Shown here: in pieces, positions 1 through 14,029 of the stretch | Position numbering within the stretch: the first letter of the stretch is position 1 | Layout: each line of letters opens with the position of its first letter | NCBI GenBank assembly: GCA_907163375.1 | Contig: CAJQUW010004740.1 | Span: 263,501-327,500 of the forward strand | Origin: Prostheceraeus crozeri | Taxonomy: Eukaryota; Platyhelminthes; Polycladida; Euryleptidae | DNA: 64,000 bases | Reading direction: 5' to 3' | Notes under the pieces: model-generated | The model's input: the letters and a program-made list of their open reading frames with translations, nothing else | Told to the model about the DNA's origin: nothing | The model's database searches: none | Program-made: the position numbers and the translations under genes

Positions 1-3000
1 TAATTTGATTCATCATCAATCTGGAATACACTCTGAACTTTATCTTGTCTTCAGATCTTTTCAACCAATTCATAATTTTAATGTTGATGAGTTAATGACT
101 TAATAGAATCATTTTGTAGTGATACTCCCATGGGAGGAAGACGCTGCGAAATGACTTTCAGTTTCATACAAGTAAATTCAACCAATGATACAGATTTTGG
201 ACTAGAATTTCAGACATAAATCGAGTTTCCTAAATACGTCGTCCCATTGCAGGAGTTGGCCTGTCCGATATTGCTATCAAGCAGAGTCGGTTCTTCTTCA
301 CAATGCGCTGTCAAAAACCGATACTTTGAACATTAAAGCTTGAAGGCTAATGAACTTGTCGTTATAGTTACGAAAATTTTCGATGTAGATCTTCATAGTT
401 GTTCTCTGAATCATTTTAATAGCTCAAATGCGTTTGATTGAAAATGAGGTGAAATCGGTTCTTTACTTGAATAATTACGAGCTTCTAAGATTTAGAAAGC
501 AGTGAAATTTCAAGGCTTGAGACAGTTTGTCAATTAACGCGTAAACATTGGATAGCTTGTCCGGACAGTGGTCCAGTTAAGTATTTTGACTGCTCTTATC
601 TGTGCTGCTTTGAAGATGGATATTAAAACCTTAAGATATAAAAATAATTCAAGATGCATTCTGATAATGTGCGGTACAGTTAGAAAATAGGATTTCTGAC
701 ATTTGTACATTTCAAAAAAATTACAAGCCACCGAATCGCGATCTATCACGTCGGCACTCGTGACATTCATCATTCATTGTATACATGTATTTTCAGACAT
801 TCATCTGTAGACATGACATCTTTCCATCGAATCAAGAATTACAGAAGTCATCTATCAAGATCCGTTTCTAAATGCTGTCATTTACAAAAGTTCACTTTCT
901 GATGTGATTTGATGAAGAAAAAGATTATTGGAGAAATGTCAACAGAGAAATCTGTTGAACGTAAAAAAGTGAAAATTCATAATGAAACCCTCATACTAGT
1001 GTTCCTTCTATCTTGTCTGTTCAATGCTTAATGCCACTCGACTAAAATTCATATCTCAAGCCTTCGCTGGAATGCAATATTTGAAATCCAATGGGAAAAT
1101 GTCAATGAATTTACTCATCAGATATTCAAGTTATCAACTCTGACGACATTGTCATTCAAACAAAAGCATGCGAGGAGGTGACAGAACATATGTCAAATTC
1201 TAACTCAATAATTTTCGTCACGTAGGCCCCTATCGGTGCAAAACTAATTCATTTCACACAAAAGTAGCAAAAAATGTCGTGAAGCTTTTATGACGATTAA
1301 ACTTTTCGCTAATTTAACTAATTTCATGAGGTAGACGAAGTGTCGCAGAAAACTGCGACTGCAATCTTATGAAGGACTCACATCCTCGAGAGATTAGCGT
1401 AGCAAATGCTGCTGAGTCATTTGCGATCGGCAACCAAAAAGAATAGCTTTTTGGAAAAGAGCAACAGTCTCAATAAGATGAACATGAAGTTGTCACTTCG
1501 ATAACCAATGGACGTGTAAGGCCTCAGCCACACTGCGAGCTTTTCCAAGCGTTTCCGAGCAAAGCGTTTTGCAGTAAATATAAAGTCATCATTGCAGCAA
1601 TTGTAGACTGCCACACTGCCAGCAAAGCAAACCAGAGCGATTGATGGCTTGCGGACAAACGTTTGCTTGGGACGCTCGGGACGTTCGGAACGCTCGTGTT
1701 TGCTTTGCTTTCAGTGTGGCTGAGGCCTAAGGCAGCTTCCAAAGTAACCTGCTACACCAACAAGTCTAAAAGCATCATCATACAATACAAAAAAGAAGTT
1801 TACAATTTTATTGCTGCAAGGGCTCGCTAGTAGAGAAATTCAGAATGTTATGTCCTATCTAATTGCAATTGCGTGTTATTGAATAACTGAATACAGACCT
1901 GTTGTAATTTTAAGTAAGTATGTAATACAAAAAGCCAATAATGTTAATTATGCATATTGTCAGTTAATTTCGCGCACATTTAGTTACATTCAATCAGACT
2001 AATGTGCATTCGTCTATATACAAGGGCCGATTACTGTTCAGCAGGAAGTGTTCAATTCGAATTTGAAGCCTGATAACCGAAAAACAAAATTACAATCAGA
2101 AGTTGTTGAGCTCTTGATATGCAGGATTATCAACGAACAGATTGAAGAGATTGTTTTTATGATGCTGTTTTCATTTGTATCGATCGCTTAATAGCAACCC
2201 ACATTGGATGCAAACGTTTGATAAATTAAAGTGCTTGAAAGACGATTAGGGGAAGTAATACTGAATATTGAAAAAGGGCGTAATTGATAAGGGGCGTATT
2301 GAGAAGGGAATTCGTATTTGAAAGAGAGCGAAATGATAAAGTCGTATATAATTTACGCACTTACAAGAGAAATGATAGACGTTCTCTATTCATTTGAAAC
2401 AAATTGAAAATTCTGTCAGACTTTTCAGCAAAATGATCGTTTTATATTATGTCATTTATCATTTTATCATAAAAGAATCACCATTTGTTTCAAAAGAGAA
2501 TAAAAATCGATAATATATCCTAAAAACATTGTTGGACATTATTAATTTCAAATTTAGTCCGCTAGCTATAGTCCGTTGCTTCAGAAAAATGCAGCGGAAG
2601 TTAAATCATGGTATCCTGAGGGACAAACATCAGACCGAAACTAGCTTTTACTGTAGGAAATGAATATATATCTCCTCAGCTAACACCTCTAAAATGTACT
2701 TTAGGATTTTTAGCAATACACATGTAGAATACAAAAGCCATGCATGTTCAAAAAAAGAAGAAATGTATCAGGTCTAAATGGCAGGACATCTGGGTTAGGA
2801 TGCTCACTACTGAGTAAAAACGTACAAATATATTATTTCAGGAGGGTCATCTCATGAAAAATGAGCCTCATACTAAATAAGTGCGGCAAATCACAAAGGA
2901 GATAGCTCAATTTGAAAATCGGGAGCAGAGAAGTCCAAGTATCGAATCACTTAATTCCAAACTTAAGTCTAATCGCAACTGCAGACCGAATCTCCGCATT

Positions 3001-6000
3001 AGAAACGTTCTACATTTTTCATTCTCTGCAGATACAGTCCAAACTTTGAGTTGTTTTGAGAGATCGACAGCTCAATCCAAAGACTGGCTCAATCACTATT
3101 CCTACAAATACTCGGATGGCATTTAGCTTGAGAATAGTGTATGAAATTTATCGTAGCTGAATTGTTTGGCATGTATTAACTGTCCAAAATCCCTGTTGAG
3201 TGCACAAAAAGTAACGATTAATTAAGTTAATTGAGAGTAACGGAAGTGGCAAGATATCTGAATGAGAGAGTTTCGGAACATCTTCCTAAGAAGTTAGCCA
3301 GCCCTTTAAAGTGTCCACCAAGGTCTACAACAATTCCAGCAAGTGTTTGTAGCATTACAGGAAATTTACAAGTCTGCAATGACGAGATCCAATCTGCAAT
3401 CAATAATTATAATATTGAGTACCATATTAACAACAGACGGGCATTTAGAGCTCTCGATTCTCTCGTAATCTTACGCGAAATCCCGACCTTTGATCGCAAC
3501 AAAATTCCCGTTTACCCTTTTTGCCTCGGTAGATTTCAAGTCTTCCTTTTCTTTTTCTTATAGTAACTAGGCTAATTACTCAGTTGTTATTATTTCATAT
3601 CTCTAAGTGTGATAGGTTGCATGCACTCCATTTTGTTCATAGACTTAGCATAATTGCTATATAAGCATATAATTTTAAAGTTTGTTTTCAATCCAAAGTT
3701 TTCACTTGAAGAAGAGTGGACGAAGTTTTTGTTTGTAATTTTCTCAAAATGAATTTAGTGTTTTTATTTATTTATAAATTGTTCTTGTCAGTTATAACAT
3801 ATTTCAGTATCAATAACTATATTGATGGGTAGTTAATAATGGTCAGTTACTCAAATAATCAATTTGTCCATCATAAATGAAAAATCGCCATTGTCTTCCC
3901 GCGGAATAAAAAGCTTTGGAGTTGCCCAACTTTCGAATACCTATAATAGAGCAACTGAAATAGTCATGCAATGCTTATACAAATTATTAAATTTTTTATT
4001 CCGGGGAAAGCCAGAGACGATTTTTCATTTATATTCGAATTCCCGGAATGGCCATAAAATCGATTAAGCGGCTATATAATTTGTCCATATTTCATTCAAT
4101 GAATGACTGTTTCTTGTAACATTGAACACACAAATTCAAATTTGAACATCCGATGAAAAGTAGAATGGAAGCTTCATGTAGAAGCAAAGCATTGTTCTTA
4201 GAATGTTTTCACAATTAACAGAAGTCAATAAAAGCTATGTGTAAGAGAATCTAAGTGAAGATTGTGGGTAGATCAGCATCTGAAAGGATATTGAAATTCC
4301 GATTTTAAGTTGCTATTCATTTATGGTCCACTATATTTATAAGAATATATAGCTTTATAATATATATAATATATAAGCTTTATAAGAATTCTTCAAACTG
4401 TCTTTGTATATTGTGCTTTCCTTGGAATTTAAATTGTAACTGTATAGTGAATTGAGCTTCTTTAGATTAGGTTTCTTTTCAGATGTTCGATGGTGCGCCT
4501 TTCTATATAGATGTATGTCTTCGATAAAGCCGCGCGGATAGTGTTCATCATATTCATGTGAGCATTTTTCAGACACAAGATGACTCGCTGAGCTTAAGGG
4601 AATCTTAGATCTCAACTTCCCTATTGGCCCTCTTCAAGCATTTTCGGTGATTTATTTGAAGGAACATCTCCAAGATAGTATTTCCATCAATTTTCTTTCT
4701 CATTAAAATTCCTTTTATTTTCATGAAAATTTAAGCAATTACATTGTTTGTTCATTTCAAGACATCTCCAGTCATCTGACTATTCATTTTGAAATGAAAG
4801 TTCCAAAGATGGACTTGAATATACACTGCTTATTTAAAAAAAAACACTCAAAAACTGTAAGCATCGGAAAAAATTAACACTTGTAACACTTCTTCTTTCA
4901 TCTCTTTCTGTCTTGTTTTCTGAATTGAAAGCTCGAATGTAGACATGTACATGGCTCGATGGAGTCCAATCGACACACAGATAATATATAGTGTTAACGA
5001 TATATATGATGCACTGTATTATGCATACAGTGAATGGCTAATTTTTCTCAAAATCAGTTTGAATCTGTGTAAACTTGATGAATTTGGGGCTCGTTGGTAG
5101 TAGACAACCAAACGATAGGAAGACCTACATATATAACGTGCAACCTTGAAATAAAATTGATTCGAACCATTTCAAAACACGAGAAAACTAATAAATGTCA
5201 CTATAAAACACGCCCAGTCAATGTTATCGATGTATTTTTCTAAAATTAGTAATTGAAAACTATAATTCTGAGACTCCTACAATTTTAGAAAAGGATGGTA
5301 GTGTGCATTTGCATACATCCCATTTCTTGCAGCATGTTTCCTGCAATCAAATATTGTCTTCATCGTTGCAAATATTCTGAAATTTGTCACTCCTATACTT
5401 TTCATTTGTTAATGAATTTTGGGATGAATATTTGTGTAACATCAAGTAATAGGATACAGGTGTGAAGATAATATGAAAGCTATATGAAGCTCTTTCACAA
5501 AGTGTTACTATATCAATGAAGACGAAGTGAAACAACTGAAATGAAAGCAGTAAATTACAAAGAATCAAATTATTCAGATAAAATCATCAAATATATCAAA
5601 AAATTTCAAATTATTTTACATAAATTATGTATCAAAACAATCCGATTGATAACATCTTTTTTGGATGTCTTAAGTATCAGTAAATCATCCAACAAAATTA
5701 AGAATCAAATTGATGGATGAATAGTTCTTTGAGGAAGACATTGCCTCCCTGTCACATGATTCAAACCGTCAAGGCTGTTTGATAGTGCACAGTGAATACA
5801 ATCTTTACAGGAGACACGATTTGAAATGTCACTTGCAATACATTGAACTTATTGTGTAAATGTTGTCTTACGTAATGTTAATATGATAAATGGTAATGAG
5901 ATGTAACATTATCTAACATGTTGATAATGATCATGTCTAAATGGACTTGATGAAGGCAAGTATTCAATTAAGTGATGTATCACACCACATTACGCTAGAT

Positions 6001-7492
6001 ACAATCCAAGAAACACATTATTTTCCGCGCTGTGATTGTTATTGTAACTAAGTTGCACAATTTCCTAGACTTTAAACTTTTCAGACATGTATCTTTTGCT
6101 TTTATAACAGAAGACAAGCTAGCGGAAGATCATGTTATATATAAAGGAAATGGAATTCCAAGAAAACTCCCGTCTAGGTAGACTGAAATAAGGTTTAAAA
6201 GCTTCTGCGCTTGATGTTATTTGGATGACCATGCTTTTGCATACCCACATTTAAATCGATTTCTTGGAGTCATATTTGCTTCTTTAATTAGCGAAGTGTT
6301 AGAGAATGTTCAATCAGATTCAGCTTAAAATCGGAAACTTATGTGGCAGATTTGGAATCATTTCAAAATATAATAGTTATTTACCTGCATTACCTGTCTG
6401 CGGTTTCTTCCGTTCACAGATTCCGTTTAAGCACAATTTACAGTGATAAATTTACTCGGCAAATGCTTTTGAGCGTGCATCGTTAGGAAAGTTCTGATGA
6501 CAAGACCTTGAACAGAATGTTTTTAGAAAACAACAAATCATGATATCATTAGCTTTTTTGTTTCTTCGTATTCCGGCTTTTTGCATCTTTTCTATTCAAT
6601 TGAACCTGTTGCATGAATTAGCAGCCTCAAAAAGCTGTTTTCATGTGTGAAACACAGCATCAGAAAAGTCAATGACATTCATTCTAAGGATAATAGCTAA
6701 GTTTTGTGCTTACTTACAATACTCATATCAATTATACATTGCACTCATCAATTACTGGTGTCCAAACTAGAGCTTAAAAACGGATCTTTCAACCACGTTC
6801 ATAGAACAGTTTCTGAAACTTATTGAAAGCAAATTCTGAAGCAATGTGCACGATTGACGAATTCAGGATTGGCCGTTATTAAAATCCAGATTGTAAAAGC
6901 AGTTTCAAAGCATTGTTTTACATCTGCTACTTCGTCCCGTTGTTATAACTTGCATAATATTATATTGATATCTTATTTAAACAACTAAAAACTTGTTTAA
7001 TTTTGCCCTAGTGTCAATATTTAAACTAAATAGTTTCTGAATGGCTATCTAATGCATCTAGTTTTTTAAAAAAATTAAAAGATGAAAGCGTCGCAAAAAT
7101 CAAAAAATGAAACAATTATTTAGTCTCTACCGGTTTCAATTGGCAACAAGATGACAGAGATTGACCAATCTTCATCAAGAGAAAAATAAAAAGAAGACAT
7201 CTAGATGTATCGAATTTATCTACACACTAGCAAAAGGACATTTATCTAGGCTGGTAGGTAACATGTCATCAAAATCGATATTTATCAGCTTGCATAAGCA
7301 AATCGCAAATCGCATGTCGTTGCTTAATATAAATAGAAGAGCAAAAAGATGTTTTTAGAAACAGCACTCATGAGAATAGGTTTCTCAATTCACAGCGTTT
7401 TTCTTGAATTCAATCTTCGCTAACACATCATAACCACAGCTACCAATAAAACTGCCCATTCATCCCTTTATCGTGCTTATTCTTCATTACAG
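1..7492. other. Intronic or upstream sequence left of the first visible exon
   Basis: AT-rich sequence with no exon that I can support. It lies upstream of the first readable exon of the PLEKHG5-like gene and ends in a good acceptor (pyrimidine-rich tract then AG at 7491-7492), so at least its right part is intron. The first half of the gene must lie further left. The only recognised element is the Harbinger-type MITE at 1520-1727. An AT-rich self-complementary tract lies at about 4340-4385. Open stretches near 2881-3126 and 3231-3563 resemble nothing I know. Confidence 0.6.
1520..1727. mobile_element. PIF/Harbinger-type MITE
   Basis: A 208-bp element with 16-bp perfect terminal inverted repeats, GGCCTCAGCCACACTG on the left and its complement on the right. 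It is flanked by the 3-bp direct repeat TAA at 1517-1519 and 1728-1730. A TAA/TTA target duplication with ends starting GG is the hallmark of PIF/Harbinger elements. The interior is non-coding and fairly GC-rich with repeated GTTTGCTT and GCGTTTC-like words, so this is a non-autonomous (MITE) copy. The family assignment rests on the target duplication and length; no transposase is present. Confidence 0.7.
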
Positions 7493-7651
7493 TGGGCTGA
7501 TAATCAGACGCATAATGATCTTGGTATCAGGGAAGGACTCAAAGCTCATTTAACGAAGCCTATGCAGAGACTGACGCGTTATCGTGTGATATTGACGCGA
7601 ATCAAGGACGAAACAACAGACCCTGTCATCAGAGAAGAACTTCAAGAAATG
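7493..7651 (+). CDS. PLEKHG5: PLEKHG5-like RhoGEF, exon encoding the end of the DH domain
   Basis: A 159-bp internal exon of exactly 53 codons (phase 0 at both ends), preceded by TTCATTACAG and followed by GTGAGA. It starts WADNQTHNDLGIREGLKAHL and continues through TKPMQRLTRYRVILTRI. The block with K-P-M-Q-R-L-T-R-Y is the conserved helix of Dbl-homology domains (usual form KPxQRLTKYPLLL) that contacts Rho GTPases, so the exon belongs to a guanine nucleotide exchange factor acting at membranes and cytoskeleton. The following exons identify the PLEKHG5/Syx type, a RhoA exchange factor in vertebrates. Upstream DH exons are outside the window. The usual P-L-L-L after the Tyr reads R-V-I-L here, a mild divergence. 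The frame joins the next exon without a break. Confidence 0.9.
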
Positions 7652-7680
7652 GTGAGAGCAGTTGTTTTTATAGCACACTA

Positions 7681-7921
7681 GACTGTAAACTGTATGGCAC
7701 TAACTTAGGCACGAAGCGGAAATTTCGTGTCAGTTAGTGCCTAGTTACTGCCTTTCTGGTGCCTCGAGGCACCTATAAAATAGACACCAAATGTTTGTTT
7801 ATCCAATGAAATCGAAGGAAAAATCAATGGGCACGAACTCGGCACTATGAACTTTGTGCCTACTCGTGCCTTTAGTTGGTTAGAATTGATGCTTAAATTT
7901 TGTGCCCTGCAGTTTACAGTG
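7681..7921 (+). mobile_element. TA-flanked MITE, copy 1
   Basis: A 241-bp non-coding element with imperfect terminal inverted repeats of about 20 bp (consensus CACTRTAAACTGYAGGGCAC) flanked by TA on both sides (7679-7680 and 7922-7923), as expected for Tc1/mariner-type insertions. The interior repeats the words GTGCCTA and GGCACGAA many times on both strands. A second copy lies in reverse orientation at 27291-27530. The two copies match along their whole length apart from scattered changes, which fixes the ends. Orientation is arbitrary. Confidence 0.8.
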
Positions 7922-8930
7922 TAGAATCAAGAGTAGTATGTCCTATATTTTACTCGTACCCAACCCAGCATGTTCGGCGGACCAACTTTATTTCAAAACG
8001 ATGCTTTTTAATGAAATGTATTATAGTCACTTTGAATAAAGCTTCAGCATTGGTTCGTTCCACTTAGCGCATTTCATAACAATAATAACAGAACAGAGAA
8101 AGATGACGTCGTTCCACCACCATAGTGAGTAAAAAATCGACCACAGTTTATATCTGAGATTATTGCGCATTCGAAATTTGGGCAAATAGACAAGATGAAT
8201 CCGGAGCAAATCCAGTCGTTGTTATATTGCCTTCGGAGTGCATTAATTTGAGCCTATTGGCGGTTTTCACGCTTTACAACCAACGTGAGTGGCGATTATC
8301 GCGTTTTGCATTCAAAATCTTCGTTGTCGAAGCTGCTATAGAATATTGTACTATATGCTGTGGGACCGCTCAGCCGTCTAGAGACACATTTAACTACTGG
8401 TTTTTCATTATTAAAAGGGAGTGTTTGACGACATGGTCTTTAAAATGATCGTTCAAGATTGTCTAAATCGTCAGTCCGTTTCCTAAATCGTTGCACAACC
8501 CGAAAAGCTCGTTTATCTCAATTGCTTATTCTCATCAAATCTAACCGTAATCTGCATAAGCTCATGTAATTGATTACTGAACTTAATCACTTGGTCAGCC
8601 GAGACACTTGCTTGATTTAGGAAACAGGAAACAGTGTGGTGTGCCTAATTAAATGAAGTAATTATTGATAAGAAAAATTATTCATGATCATAACATAGCT
8701 AATCATGTCATAACTGCTCCCGTTTCCTGTCATCATGAATGAGTTGCTAAAAGTCTTGTCGGGAGATCTTTTATCATCAAAAGCAAGTTAGAAAAATTTT
8801 GCAAAAATGCAAATGCAAGTCGATAGTTTCTTAAAAATTAAAAGTGAAAAATCGAACGGGCCTCCGGCGTCCAGCGATTCAAAAAAAGCGGTTGATGGTA
8901 ACCTTTAGATTTATATATTGCTATTGTTCG

Positions 8931-9180
8931 TGAGCAGGGTGGCGTGTTTCAGTCTGACGCCAACCTTTGTGTGCGCGCAGATCAAGGATTCGAAATCCTG
9001 ACCTCCACCGAGGGAAATAATGGTGACTCACCCGATTGTGAATATGGGAACAATACGAATTTGAAGTTTGCCAGTGAAGGGATGGGCCGATCCTGATAAA
9101 ACTTACATATTCTTGGAGCTGATAACACCAGCATTCTTTTAAACCCAAACTCGAGAGCGCCAGCGTTAATGCAACAAAAG
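8931..9180 (+). mobile_element. Possible tRNA-derived SINE
   Basis: A segment containing GTGGCGTGTTTCAGTCTG, which can be read as a degenerate pol III A box, then about 45 bp later GGATTCGAAATCC, close to the B box consensus GGTTCGANNCC. This is followed by CTGACCTCCACC and a non-coding body. Spacing and order fit a tRNA-derived SINE head. The right end is not defined and no second copy was found in the window, so the call is weak. Confidence 0.35.
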
Positions 9181-9544
9181 TTATTATGTTGTGTGCAGTT
9201 GGCCGTTAAAAACATTTTTAACGCGAAAGTTAGAGAAAAATCAAGCAAACGTGTTAATTGAGTAAAACTGTACCAAATGTTGTCGAAATTCGAAAAAAAT
9301 TATATCATCTGAAAGCTTAACACAAGCCTGAATGAATAGTGATAATCTTAATTTTCTGTTTTGCGTAGTTTAGTCTGTAGGCATCGGTGAATGAATTGAC
9401 CAAAAATTCATACTTTCATGTCTGCTGACCACAACTGACCAGACACAACCTAATCGCTCTGCCAAATCAAAATACTAAACACATCCTTTCACTTGGCATA
9501 AAGTTTATTGAAACTGAGCACCTTCATCAATATGAAAAATGAGG

Positions 9545-9728
9545 CTTTTAGTCACTACTCTCCATACTTGGGGCTTGGACGGTGCTGACATAGTCAGACT
9601 TATGGAGCGTTGTAGCACTTTTAGCCCGAATGCCCTTCCTGCCGACTTCCAATGACACCTTCGGGGCTCAAAGTCAGGACCAAAAGATCGCTAGGCCAAG
9701 CACTTAACCACTGTGCCACGGAAACCAC
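9545..9728 (-). mobile_element. tRNA-derived SINE
   Basis: On the minus strand the element starts near 9728 with CGTGGCACAGTGGTTAAG (9703-9720), a clear A box. It is followed at tRNA-like spacing by GACTTTGAGCCCC (9663-9675), a decayed B box. The body then has GGCAGGAAGGGCATTCGGGC, a motif seen just after the tRNA-like head in many animal SINEs, and a tail through about 9545. It is non-coding and lies in an intron antisense to the host gene. Boundaries are approximate because no target duplication is obvious. Confidence 0.6.
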
Positions 9729-10389
9729 ATCAATATAAAAAATGTCTAACTTTTTTGGCAGTATTTTTTCGGTAAAACTTATTTGTACTGGTTCTTTTTG
9801 TTCATTCAACGAATTTTAAAATCTTAACATCATAATGCAGCTAAGTGATAGTTCACACTGTCTGTCAGTTTTTTAAAAAAATTCTGTCGTCTTCATGCTA
9901 AAATCCTGCATCAAAAAAAAAACGCTCAATTTTCTTTCAGAAGGCCTAATGATCACAACTGACCACTTAAGAAAGTAAAATGTATGACAAACTAATCTAT
10001 GGAACAAAAGGTTTCACATGGTATATCGTTTGTTAATATTGAACCAGGACTTCAACATGAAAATAACATTTCAAATGGGTTAACTTTCTTTTTTGCGCAA
10101 TTATTTATGAAACGGTCTGTACCATTTTTTAGATTTCTATGTTTTCTATATTTTTGTTGTTCGACTGATATTCATTTAATATTACTTCAAACACACTACT
10201 GGCAAATCGCCCAAGTTAGTGCACCTGCAAAAATATTGATAGCAGCATTCATTAATGCCCGTCATAATGAGCATTAACTTGCCAATTGCAAAATCTACCC
10301 GGATATTGCTGAAACTTTAAATAGGGAGTTGTGTCGATGTTGAGAGATGTGAATTAGGCTTGCTGATGATTCCTGATATTGGATGAAAT

Positions 10390-10435
10390 GGCAGCTATTC
10401 AGGTCTGTTCCTTTTTTTCAACTGAGGATGCAACT
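10390..10435 (+). repeat. 46-bp dispersed repeat, copy A
   Basis: This starts GGCAGCTATTCAGG and ends with TTTTTTTCAACTGAGGATGC followed by AACT. The last 24 bases are identical to the copy at 18202-18247, and there are about four mismatches in the first half. Flanks are unrelated. The family is unknown; it may be the edge of an otherwise unrecognised element. Confidence 0.55.
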
Positions 10436-13400
10436 CACCACTTAATTATTCTATGTACATATAAGTTATCATTGATAAACAACTGTTTGACTGGAGGGAA
10501 ATTATGTAAGTTGCGCATTATAAAAAAGGAATCAAAATCAAAACTGAAGAAAATCAAATTATTATTCGTATTCACTTGATAAGCATCGATAATTGAAATG
10601 TTGCTTTGCTAATGGAAAACGCAATGCATTAAAGCAAAGTGATAGGAGTTTGATCACACTGCAGAGATTATCAAAAAAAGCAACCAATAATGCTTCCTGC
10701 TGATCTCAAGGTTCATTCTTTACCTTGCACCGACTTTCCACAATCCAGGGTAGCAAAAGAGTCATTATTAGAAAATCAAAGCTTAAATAGTTCATAGACA
10801 TTGCACTATTGCGATTTTCAAAGATGATGTGTCCTGCAAGTGAACTTTGACGGCTTTCATTAACATTATTTTCATGTAGCTCGATGTCTAGTCGGACGTT
10901 TTTGTCCGCTGCGCATTTTATTGAATTTCTTACCAAATCATGCGCGATGTTCTAATAAACAGATTGAAGGAATAATTACAACCAAGAATTTGAGCGTTTT
11001 TGATTTTTATTCAATGAAAAATCAATTTTGCATAAATCAGAAGAAAATTGTTATATTTTGGAAATCTACAGTTGGATTTTTCCAGTTCTATTAAATAATA
11101 ACAAATAATAGATAAAAAAATTAAATTTTAAGAATTAAATAAAAGAATAATAGAGATTTCGTATCACATCGAAGTTGATTCATTTAATCTGAAGAGGTGA
11201 TGACCCCCACACTCAACTCTTAATCACATGTACAACTCGTCGATGATCTACACAAGAACGAGATATGTCTGACGTAACCCTCAAAAAATTAATTTTGTGT
11301 ATTCCGACCTGTAGGCATATATCCCCTGAAAACTCGCTGTAAGAAATGATGGCAGAAAATCATTGACATTTTCCAAAATTGCTTGTTATGCATTCTGAAC
11401 GTAATAAAGTGATATTTTGAAATTTGAAAATATTTTAGTGTCAATTTGGGCATGGATCACCATGCTTGCATCGCTGGTGGCTAATTAAGTACTCAGAAAA
11501 TACATATACTACTCAGAAACTACTCAGAAATCTACCTAAATTACCATCATCACGGTTTAGCATTGATGAAAGATGTGTTAAGTCATATCCTTTACTGGAA
11601 CAATTTAATTCGTCATGATATACACTAAATCATCATTTAATTCATCATTTGGTCACAAAACATTGATTAACTTGAATTCAAAAGCTGTGATGCAGGAGGC
11701 CTACTGGCTCCGTAAGTGTCAATCAGAACTGCACTTTTTAAAAATAGAACATACTAGGTTATTATTTGTGCATCAATGGGTCAATAAGACCTGGAAATTG
11801 CATTTTAATAACTCGGATAAGCATTTTTCTGTTATCACAAGACTATTTTTTCTTTCCACTGTAACCCATTGAGTTAGAGGTGTCCCACCAATATTCTGGA
11901 AACTTTCCAGGAGTAATGATTCGGTGTAGAAAGTTCTACATTGTTGCATTCATCCTCCAGAAAATTGCCCGTCTAGCCAGGTACATTATCGACAGCGAAA
12001 GAGTAACCACCCTAAAGTGAATGTATCAGCAGTAATCAAAAATAAAACCCAAAAGCATCCTCTCAAATTTTCGCAAACGAATTGTCTACTTCGAGGTATA
12101 ATCTTCGATGTCAAGTATGTCTCGCAGAATATCATTTTTGAAGTGTTTCAGCATGCTACATAGCGATAATGCGGTAAAACATTCATGTTTTATGACTGTT
12201 AATAGCATTTTACATACTATCCACGAGAACACGGAGGACTGAAATTGATATGATGCAAATTAATTACAAACAGACGCCAACTTCCAATCCTCCCAACCGG
12301 AATTCGTCTGACCAGGATTCAGGTAGTGTCCAAGAATGAGGTATTGTCATTTATTTCGATTTCAATTGAGACGCATCAATGTCAATCACATCAACAGTTA
12401 AAATCGTTCGCAAATGCGAGCACATCAACATTATTCGGCTTGAAATAACACACTATACTCAAAAATAAAATTCTAGACATTATGTCTATAATATGTCTAT
12501 TATAGACATATTTATAATAGACATATTAAATTTTAGAAAATTGATTTCTTTGTAATGAAGCTAGAGAGTTCGGGAGAAATTCTTCTAAAATTATCGACTT
12601 AACGTCATCATTGTAGAATTAAATAATCATGATTAAGAATCAACTTAATTCTTCAAACTAAGTTGTTATTCACTCCAATGAGAATTAGCCGACAGGTACT
12701 AACTGCATCAATTTATTTATATATCAAAAAATAAACTAGAAAATTTGGAAGGGGTTTGGAAAAATGGGATTTCTTTAGACTTGAATTCATAAGTGTGCTT
12801 GTATGCTGACTAATATTGATTTTACTGTTGACTTCATTTGAAACATTTTCAAATTAACGATTATATTTCATTGAAAGCATGCATTAAGATCAAATGATGA
12901 ATTTTAGCAAGACGGAATTGGCCGCAACATCACATGTACCATCTAAATATCAGCATGGCTTGTTTTTAGCCGGAATGTGATTATATTCTATCTACCTCCA
13001 CTGGTAGATGTACATGTACATGACAAGTTTCCACATGCAATAGAACTGGTTACATTGATTTAGTTTTTGGTCGAGACAAATCAAGATTAGTGGGCCTATC
13101 AAGTAATTATAATCATGAATAATATGGAAATATTATGTGGTAAACTATGCTAAAAAATGGTCAAGATTGAGCCTACTCGTATTAATGAGTGAGTCATATT
13201 ACATATCTGTCAATGTTTTTGTCATTACCGGTGGTTCCTAAAAGCTGTAGCAAATTACATTTTAATAATAATAATATTTAATATTTATGATAATTGTAAT
13301 ACATATGACAGACAGAACCCATAACACTCAACTGATGGGTTCAATGATTGATCTGAAATGATGTCGATAGTTGGTCATCATGATTTGGAGCATTTATCAA

Positions 13401-14029
13401 TACGCAACTTGATATTTATAAAGCCATACAAACAGAAATATACCTAAATATGATAATCTCTAGACTATAGCGTTATGACTTAGAAGGTGATGTGTCATTG
13501 ATCAGTCAATATCTCAAGAAAGCGAGTATTATTATCATATTGGATCTAAGAAAACCATTCATATATTCAGCTACATCTTGGGATTTTGATCATCGAATTT
13601 TGGATTCCCGTTCATCCCTGGCGCCATGTAGCACGTTCTTAGACATTCAGATCAAGCTGTTGAATCAAGTTACATGTTGAATTGTGTTTTGATCAAAGTG
13701 GCAGCTCCGTGACGCTACCTTTAGGAGCGTCATGTTCAGCTTGACGTAGCGTGAGGATGGGATGCAAAAAAGTGATGACATGAAGTAATTATCGGACTTG
13801 TTATACTTTACCGACAAGAAACAGCCTGAAGTAAATCAGGTTAAATTCTGAACTTTCATTGTCATCAACTTTTATGCTTGGTTCGCGTCACGTGTAGCAG
13901 ATTTGTTAGTAGTAGCATTTTTAGAAACATTTTTCAATTGCGATATTTTGTCAAGATTACACTTTATCAACATGGATTGACCTGTTGATAACGAAGGACG
14001 AGTACAGCTCGTCCTTGCTATTTTCATTC

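Noticed and set aside
3231-3563. 110-codon + strand open frame starting near VTEVARYLNERVSEHL
   Set aside because: No ATG at the start, no recognisable motif and no splice signals supporting an exon.
10364-10389. CTGATGA ... GGAT-GAAA on the + strand, looking like a hammerhead core
   Set aside because: Stem II would be only 3 bp with a 7-nt loop, the downstream words differ from the two PLE-type motifs, and the adjoining dispersed repeat copy at 18202 lacks it. Probably chance.
12470-12540. Palindromic run of TATGTCTA / TAGACATA words
   Set aside because: Short, AT-rich simple palindromes with no defined ends. Probably low-complexity slippage rather than an element.
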